The notes under the pieces are model-generated. The model made no database searches. It was not told the origin of the DNA and saw only the letters and a program-made list of their open reading frames with translations. Positions 14,672 through 18,099 of a stretch of 18,099 nucleotides of DNA are shown here, one piece after another. A program made the position numbers and the translations under genes. Source of the stretch: an uncultured Oscillospiraceae bacterium. Lineage in GTDB: Bacteria > Bacillota > Clostridia > Oscillospirales > Oscillospiraceae. Where the stretch lies: the NCBI GenBank assembly GCA_934630555.1, contig CAKTXB010000009.1, positions 1 through 18,099 of the forward strand, read 5' to 3'. The first letter of the stretch is position 1. Each line of letters begins with the position of its first letter.

Positions 14672-14795
14672 GCGCTGATACGAGCGGTGGAGTCTGTCAT
14701 AGAAGCCCTTTGGCTTCTATTCGTATCGGGAGGCGCTTTGGCGCGCTCATGTCCGCAGGGCATTCTGGCAGAACCGCAGAGGTTCTGCCTTTTTT
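14672..14795 (+). ncRNA. Structured leader RNA or small RNA upstream of pyk, unrecognised
   Basis: From the promoter to the first terminator lies about 120 nt of structured RNA. GATACGA (14677-14683) pairs with TCGTATC (14721-14727). Inside it, ATAGAAGCC/GGCTTCTAT (14699-14720) makes a perfect 9-bp hairpin, leaving a 15-nt one-sided bulge GCGGTGGAGTCTGTC. A second hairpin GCGC-TTTG-GCGC (14733-14744) follows, then the terminator stem 14767-14789. It could be a regulatory leader (riboswitch-like attenuator) of pyk or an independent small RNA. I do not recognise it as a known class. Confidence 0.5.
14767..14795 (+). terminator. First intrinsic terminator in the pyk leader
   Basis: GGCAGAACC (14767-14775), loop GCAGA and GGTTCTGCC (14781-14789) form a perfect 9-bp stem followed by six T (14790-14795). 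Confidence 0.85.
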
Positions 14796-14811
14796 GTTTG
14801 CGGAGCAGGCT

Positions 14812-14848
14812 CCGTCTGTGCTCTTTTGGGAGCACAGATGGATTTTTT
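14812..14848 (+). terminator. Second intrinsic terminator in the pyk leader
   Basis: CCGTCTGTGCTC (14812-14823) pairs with GAGCACAGATGG (14830-14841), 12 bp with one G-U, followed by T6 (14843-14848). A small competing hairpin GGAG/CTCC (14802-14813) overlaps its 5' foot. Confidence 0.8.
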
Positions 14849-14868
14849 GTGTAAGGAGGCAGCAGAGC

Positions 14869-14946
14869 GTGTCCGTCATCATGCTTATCATTCACACATT
14901 TGCACGGCTTTTGCGTCTGGAACGCGCGGAGAAGCAGTCACATTAA
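14869..14946 (+). CDS. Putative 25-residue leader peptide or small protein ahead of pyk
   Basis: A GTG start at 14869 follows a perfect AAGGAGG (14853-14859) by 9 nt and opens a 25-codon frame ending at TAA 14944-14946. The product has a hydrophobic start (SVIMLIIHTFARLL) and a charged end (RLERAEKQSH), suggesting an amphipathic or membrane-associated helix. The stop overlaps the AAGGAG used by pyk, so it could be a coupled leader peptide. There is no homology evidence; the ribosome binding site and position are the only support. Confidence 0.45.
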   Translation: MSVIMLIIHTFARLLRLERAEKQSH

Positions 14947-14961
14947 GGAGCGAACCCCAAC

Positions 14962-16374
14962 ATGAGAAAAACCAAGATCGTCTGTACCATTGGCCCGGCC
15001 AGCAGCAGCGCGGAAACGTTTGCCGCCATGTGCCGCGCGGGGCTGAACGTTGCGCGCCTGAACTTTTCCCACGGCACGCATGAAGAACATCAGCAAAAAA
15101 TCGATATGATCCATCGCGTGCGGGAGGAACTGAACCTGCCGATCGCCGTGATGTTGGACACAAAAGGGCCGGAGTATCGCATCCGCACATTCAAAAACGG
15201 CGAGATCACGCTGCCGGACGGCGCGCCATTTACGTTTACAACGCGGCAGGTAGAGGGTGACGAGACCATTGTCAGCGTCAACTATCCCGGGCTGGCGCAC
15301 GACCTTGCCGTGGGCGACACCATTCTGGTGAACAATGGGCTGGTCAAATTTGAAGTTGAAGCCATTGACGGCACGGATATTCACTGCAAAACGGTGATCG
15401 GCGGCAAGCTGTCGAACCAGAAGAGCATGAGCTTTCCGGGGCGCGTGCTGGAGCAGGTATATTTGAGCGAACAGGACAAAAAGGACCTGCTGTTCGGCAT
15501 TGAGAACCATGTGGACTTTGTGGCGGCGTCCTTTGTATCGTGTAAGCAGGACGTGCTGGATGTGAAAAACTTTCTGGCAGCGCACGGCGGCGCGGGCATT
15601 GACGTCATTGCCAAAATTGAGAACCGCGCGGGCGTTGACAAGATCGAGGCCATCTGTGAAGAATGCGAGGGCATTATGGTGGCGCGCGGTGATTTGGGCG
15701 TGGAGGTGCCGTTCGCGGAGCTGCCGGCCATTCAGAAATATCTGATCACAAAATGCCGTTTGCTGGGCAAGCGCGTTATTACGGCCACGGAGATGCTGGA
15801 ATCCATGATCCAGAACCCGCGGCCGACGCGGGCGGAAATTTCAGACGTGGCCAACGCCGTGTATGACGGCACGAGCGCGGTGATGCTTTCGGGCGAGTCG
15901 GCGGCGGGCAAGTATCCGGTGCAGACGGTGCGGACGATGGCAGAGATCTGCGAAGAAACGGAACGGCACATTCACTACGAAACGCGCTTCCGCAACTATC
16001 AGTTCCAGATCAAGGATCTGCTGGACGCCATTTCGCACGCAACGTGCGGCATGGCCATTGACATTGGTGCAAAAGCGATCGTGGTCAGTTCCCTTTCGGG
16101 GCGGACGGTTCGGATGGTATCGCGCTTTCGCGTGCCGACAGACATTGTGGGCATGGCCACAAACCGGGCTGTGTGGTATAAGCTGGCGCTGTCTTGGGGC
16201 GTTTTGCCGGTGCTGTGCGAAACGTTTGATTCTACGGACGTGCTGTTTTATCACGCGCGCAAAGCGGCGCAGCAGGCGCTGGCGCTGCAGAAGGGCGACA
16301 AGATCGTGCTCACCGGCGGCGTGATCAACGGCACGTCGGGCAATACGAACCTGATCAAAGTCGAGACCATTTAA
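14962..16374 (+). CDS. pyk: Pyruvate kinase
   Basis: This 470-residue enzyme converts phosphoenolpyruvate and ADP to pyruvate and ATP in glycolysis. Seen are TKIVCTIGPASSS (4-16), GLNVARLNFSHGTHEEH, MLDTKGPEYR (about 63-72), DVIAKIENRAGV, the active-site block GIMVARGDLGVEVP and VITATEMLESMIQNPRPTRAEISDVANAVYDGTSAVMLSGESAAGKYP. The length fits enzymes without the extra C-terminal PEP-utiliser domain found in many Bacilli. AAGGAG lies 11 nt before the ATG. It is transcribed alone, opposite to its neighbours, and ends at a strong terminator. Its pyruvate product is a Dxs substrate, but there is no operon link. Confidence 0.97.
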   Translation: MRKTKIVCTIGPASSSAETFAAMCRAGLNVARLNFSHGTHEEHQQKIDMIHRVREELNLPIAVMLDTKGPEYRIRTFKNGEITLPDGAPFTFTTRQVEGDETIVSVNYPGLAHDLAVGDTILVNNGLVKFEVEAIDGTDIHCKTVIGGKLSNQKSMSFPGRVLEQVYLSEQDKKDLLFGIENHVDFVAASFVSCKQDVLDVKNFLAAHGGAGIDVIAKIENRAGVDKIEAICEECEGIMVARGDLGVEVPFAELPAIQKYLITKCRLLGKRVITATEMLESMIQNPRPTRAEISDVANAVYDGTSAVMLSGESAAGKYPVQTVRTMAEICEETERHIHYETRFRNYQFQIKDLLDAISHATCGMAIDIGAKAIVVSSLSGRTVRMVSRFRVPTDIVGMATNRAVWYKLALSWGVLPVLCETFDSTDVLFYHARKAAQQALALQKGDKIVLTGGVINGTSGNTNLIKVETI

Positions 16375-16414
16375 TTCTGACATATTTCTGGGGTGCTGCG
16401 GCAGGCAGCAAATA

Positions 16415-16449
16415 CCGCCGGTCATTGGGGGGATGACCGGCGGGTTTTT
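16415..16449 (+). terminator. Terminator of pyk
   Basis: CCGCCGGTCAT (16415-16425) pairs perfectly with ATGACCGGCGG (16433-16443), 11 bp, followed by GTTTTTA. Confidence 0.9.
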
Positions 16450-16457
16450 ATAAAATA

Positions 16458-16492
16458 AAAAGCACCTGTGTTTTCAAGGCACAGGTGCTTTT
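16458..16492. terminator. Bidirectional terminator between pyk and the redox cluster
   Basis: AAAAGCACCTGTG (16458-16470) and CACAGGTGCTTTT (16480-16492) form a perfect 13-bp stem with A and T runs on both sides. It begins 4 nt after the stop of the minus-strand ferredoxin-domain gene and can serve both convergent genes. Confidence 0.88.
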
Positions 16493-16495
16493 GCA

Positions 16496-17038
16496 TTATT
16501 TTCGGGGTTTGCGGTCGAAGAATGGGGATTTTCCGGTGATGCTGAGGGGAATGCCGAGGGTAAGGCCGGCTTTTTCGTCGGGCCAGTGGAGGTCCTTGGC
16601 GGCGCGGCCAACAGAAAACATGACGCGGCTGTCTACGCGTGCATCAGCTGCCGCCGCAGCTGCCGAGCCGACAGCGATGCCGACATCGAACGCGTCGAAC
16701 GCGCACAGGCCGTCTTTTTCCGTGCAGTCGGCACAGCCGTGAAAATGGCAGTAGGCGCAGCCCTCGCCAAGGCCGCGGCGCTGCTCGTGGATGCCGATGA
16801 GCACGACGCAGTCGGCGGTGTCGACGTTATCGGCGTCGCGGGCAAAGAACGCGTAGTCCAGCTCCGGTGCAAGCTTGCGGAGCTGTTCGGCCAGCCGGTG
16901 CTTTTCTTCGCCCGTCAGGACGGAGGTGACGATGCCGTCCATGCCCTTGGTTTTGGGGGCAGTGCGGGCGGCAGTGCAAACACGGGCCGCCGCGTCCAGC
17001 ACGGCACGCTGCTCAAGCTCCTGCGATGTGTAGATCAT
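16496..17038 (-). CDS. Ferredoxin-domain protein of the DUF2148 type
   Basis: This 180-residue protein begins MIYTSQELEQRAVLDAAARVCTAARTAPKTKG, the usual opening of this family, and has the cysteine cluster CAYCHFHGCADC (C94, C97, C102, C105) plus C112, likely to bind an Fe-S cluster. GLTLGIPLSITGKSPFFDR ends the protein. Function is unknown; a redox role is inferred. The ATG at 17038 (GGAGG 8 nt upstream) is preferred over the longer 17086. It lies 23 nt after the flavodoxin gene, likely in one operon. Confidence 0.85.
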   Translation of the reverse strand: MIYTSQELEQRAVLDAAARVCTAARTAPKTKGMDGIVTSVLTGEEKHRLAEQLRKLAPELDYAFFARDADNVDTADCVVLIGIHEQRRGLGEGCAYCHFHGCADCTEKDGLCAFDAFDVGIAVGSAAAAAADARVDSRVMFSVGRAAKDLHWPDEKAGLTLGIPLSITGKSPFFDRKPRK

Positions 17039-17061
17039 GATCGTTTCCTCCCCTGTTTTGT

Positions 17062-17541
17062 TTATACGTGCAGGCCGGCGATCCAACCGGTCAGCTCGTC
17101 TTTTGATGCGGATGCGGAAAAGCGCTTGCCGGGCAGAACGGTGGCGCCGGGGCAGCTTTTTTGCAGAACGTCCGCCGTTTTACCCATGCCGCTGCCGCCG
17201 GAGGTAGCAAAGGGCACAATGGTCTTTCCCGTCAGGTCGTACTGCTCCAGAAAGGTCTGGACGATGCGTGGGGCGACGTACCACCAGATGGGGAACCCAA
17301 GAAACACGGTGTCATACTGCGCCATGTTGGAAACCGTTCTGGCGATGGCCGGGCGCGCGGCGGGGTCGTTCATCTCCACGCTGCTGCGGCTGCTGCTGTT
17401 CTGCCAGTTGAGGTCGGCGGCGCTGTAGCGCGCGGCAGGTTCAATTTCAAACAGGTCGGCGCCCGCGGCCTCGGCCATGGTTTTGGCAAGCCGGGCCGTT
17501 ATGCCGCTGGCGGAAAAGTAGGCGACAAGTTTTTTGGACAT
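17062..17541 (-). CDS. Flavodoxin family protein
   Basis: This 159-residue protein has the FMN phosphate-binding loop YFSASGITARLAKTMAE (8-24) near the N-terminus. It also has the flavodoxin_4-type segment YDTVFLGFPIWWYVAPRIVQTFLEQYDLTGKTIVPFATSGGSGMGK, typical of single-domain flavodoxins of gut Clostridia. It probably carries electrons with bound FMN; the partner is unknown. AAGGAGG lies 8 nt ahead of the ATG at 17541. It directly follows the broken CMD/cupin gene, a pairing seen in oxidative or electrophile stress clusters. Confidence 0.92.
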   Translation of the reverse strand: MSKKLVAYFSASGITARLAKTMAEAAGADLFEIEPAARYSAADLNWQNSSSRSSVEMNDPAARPAIARTVSNMAQYDTVFLGFPIWWYVAPRIVQTFLEQYDLTGKTIVPFATSGGSGMGKTADVLQKSCPGATVLPGKRFSASASKDELTGWIAGLHV

Positions 17542-17554
17542 TTGTGGTTCCTCC

Positions 17555-17951
17555 TTACTCGGCAGGCCGGGCATAGGCCTCGTCTGTGACCGGCTCGCAC
17601 CATTCGTTGCTTGTTTCCGTGCCCGGCACCTCGACGGCCAGATGGCTGACCGATGGAAAACGCCATGGAGGCGGCGTGCGCGGCCTTGGTATCCTGCGGA
17701 GTTTCGTCGTCTGTCCAGACGTCCTTGGCCATTTTGAAGGCCGCCCATGCCTTGGGCCAGCTGACGTAGAACGCGGCGTGCGTGAGGATCTCAGTGATCT
17801 CCTGTTTGGTGACGCCGTTCTTTTTGGCGCTCATGAGGTGGTACTGGAACGATGAATCGACAAGCTCCTGCGCCATGAGGGCCACGACGGTGACAACACT
17901 GCGGTCGCGCAGGGCGAGCTGATCGCGCCCGGCATTTCGTTCGATCGCCAT
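17555..17951 (-). pseudogene. Carboxymuconolactone decarboxylase/cupin protein, internally deleted and frameshifted
   Basis: The frame from ATG 17951 (GGGAGG upstream) reads a clear CMD domain: LRDRSVVTVVALMAQELVD, SSFQYHLMSAKKNGVTKQEI, ILTHAAFYVSWPKAWAAFKMAK. It runs to SMAFSIGQP (residue 103, 17643). The next family-like sequence, SHLAVEVPGTETSNEWCEP to PAE and stop (17647-17555), is in another frame and resembles the C-terminus of the cupin domain that follows CMD in this family. The cupin body, about 100 residues, is missing. Near the N-terminus AGRDQL joins directly to ALRDRS, where I would expect about 25-30 more residues. The total of 397 nt is not a multiple of three. It is most likely a decayed gene; assembly error is the alternative. 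The CMD part could still be made, with a wrong tail running into the flavodoxin gene. Confidence 0.7.
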
Positions 17952-17987
17952 ATGGATCCCTCCCGATCGGTGCAGGCGTGGTGCGCC

Positions 17988-17998
17988 GGGGGGGGGGG
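17988..17998. repeat. G11 homopolymer in the leader of the CMD gene
   Basis: Eleven G on the plus strand (C11 in the minus-strand leader) lie between the promoter and the ribosome binding site of the CMD/cupin gene. Such tracts slip easily, so the length may vary between cells or be a sequencing artefact. Confidence 0.7.
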
Positions 17999-18026
17999 AT
18001 GCGTGTATTCTGTTTGGAACGTGTTT

Positions 18027-18055
18027 ATTATACACCTGTATTTTGGTGCTGTCCA
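18027..18055 (-). promoter_or_regulatory. Promoter of the CMD-flavodoxin-ferredoxin operon
   Basis: On the minus strand, TGGACA (18055-18050), a 17-nt spacer and a perfect TATAAT (18032-18027) lie about 75 nt ahead of the CMD start. No other promoter is seen before the flavodoxin and ferredoxin-domain genes, so it probably serves all three. Confidence 0.7.
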
Positions 18056-18099
18056 GTGGGGCCAGACTTTGGCTTTCGGGTGCAAAAACAGCCGCAGAC

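Noticed and set aside
14672..14795. A known riboswitch, T-box, 6S or SRP RNA in the pyk leader
   Set aside because: None of the signature sequences I know for these classes is present (for example the T-box AGGGTGGNACCGCG), so it is left unassigned.
1..18099. tRNA or rRNA genes
   Set aside because: No cloverleaf with TTCGAATC-like arm or rRNA core sequence was noticed on either strand.

Overview
The window is a G+C-rich stretch of chromosome from a spore-forming member of the Clostridia, most likely an Oscillospirales-type gut bacterium. The complete spoIIIA sporulation operon (AA to AH) establishes the endospore former. The order asp23-nusB-(tsaD-like)-xseA-xseB-ispA ... dxs-tlyA-nadK is the classic Firmicutes housekeeping cluster. 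The lineage below Clostridia is inferred from base composition and protein style, not proven.

Layout. Positions 1-3949, minus strand: nadK (cut by the window edge), tlyA, dxs and a small multi-pass membrane protein, tightly packed and read in the order membrane protein > dxs > tlyA > nadK. Positions 3950-4680 contain no credible protein. They hold a roughly 640-nt structured noncoding RNA on the minus strand, which I identify as OLE RNA (ornate, large, extremophilic). The membrane protein just downstream is its partner OapA. This RNA lies between ispA and dxs, the place known for ole-oapA. It has a strong promoter of its own whose predicted start falls at the base of a long-range closing stem. 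Positions 4740-5740 hold a plus-strand GNAT acetyltransferase and a 292-bp hairpin-rich element with terminal inverted repeats, which together split ispA from OLE.

Positions 5742-9859, minus strand: asp23, nusB, a TsaD/Kae1-like paralogue, xseA, xseB and ispA, mostly joined by start/stop overlaps and led by a sigma-A-type promoter. Positions 9936-14568, minus strand: spoIIIAA to spoIIIAH, preceded by a sigma-E-like promoter. The divergent pyk gene (14962-16374, plus) has an unusually long leader with a structured RNA, two strong intrinsic terminators in tandem and a 25-codon ORF with an ideal ribosome binding site.

Positions 16496-17951, minus strand: a small redox cluster of a DUF2148-type ferredoxin-domain protein, a flavodoxin and a carboxymuconolactone decarboxylase/cupin gene. 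The last looks broken by internal deletions. A promoter and an 11-G tract precede it.

The highlight is the OLE RNA/OapA ribonucleoprotein locus in what looks like an ordinary gut-type clostridium, with the RNA transcriptionally separated from the isoprenoid operon that normally carries it. Dxs (DXP synthesis) and IspA (prenyl diphosphate synthesis) flank it, XseA/XseB form exonuclease VII, and NusB, TlyA and the TsaD-like protein concern RNA or translation.
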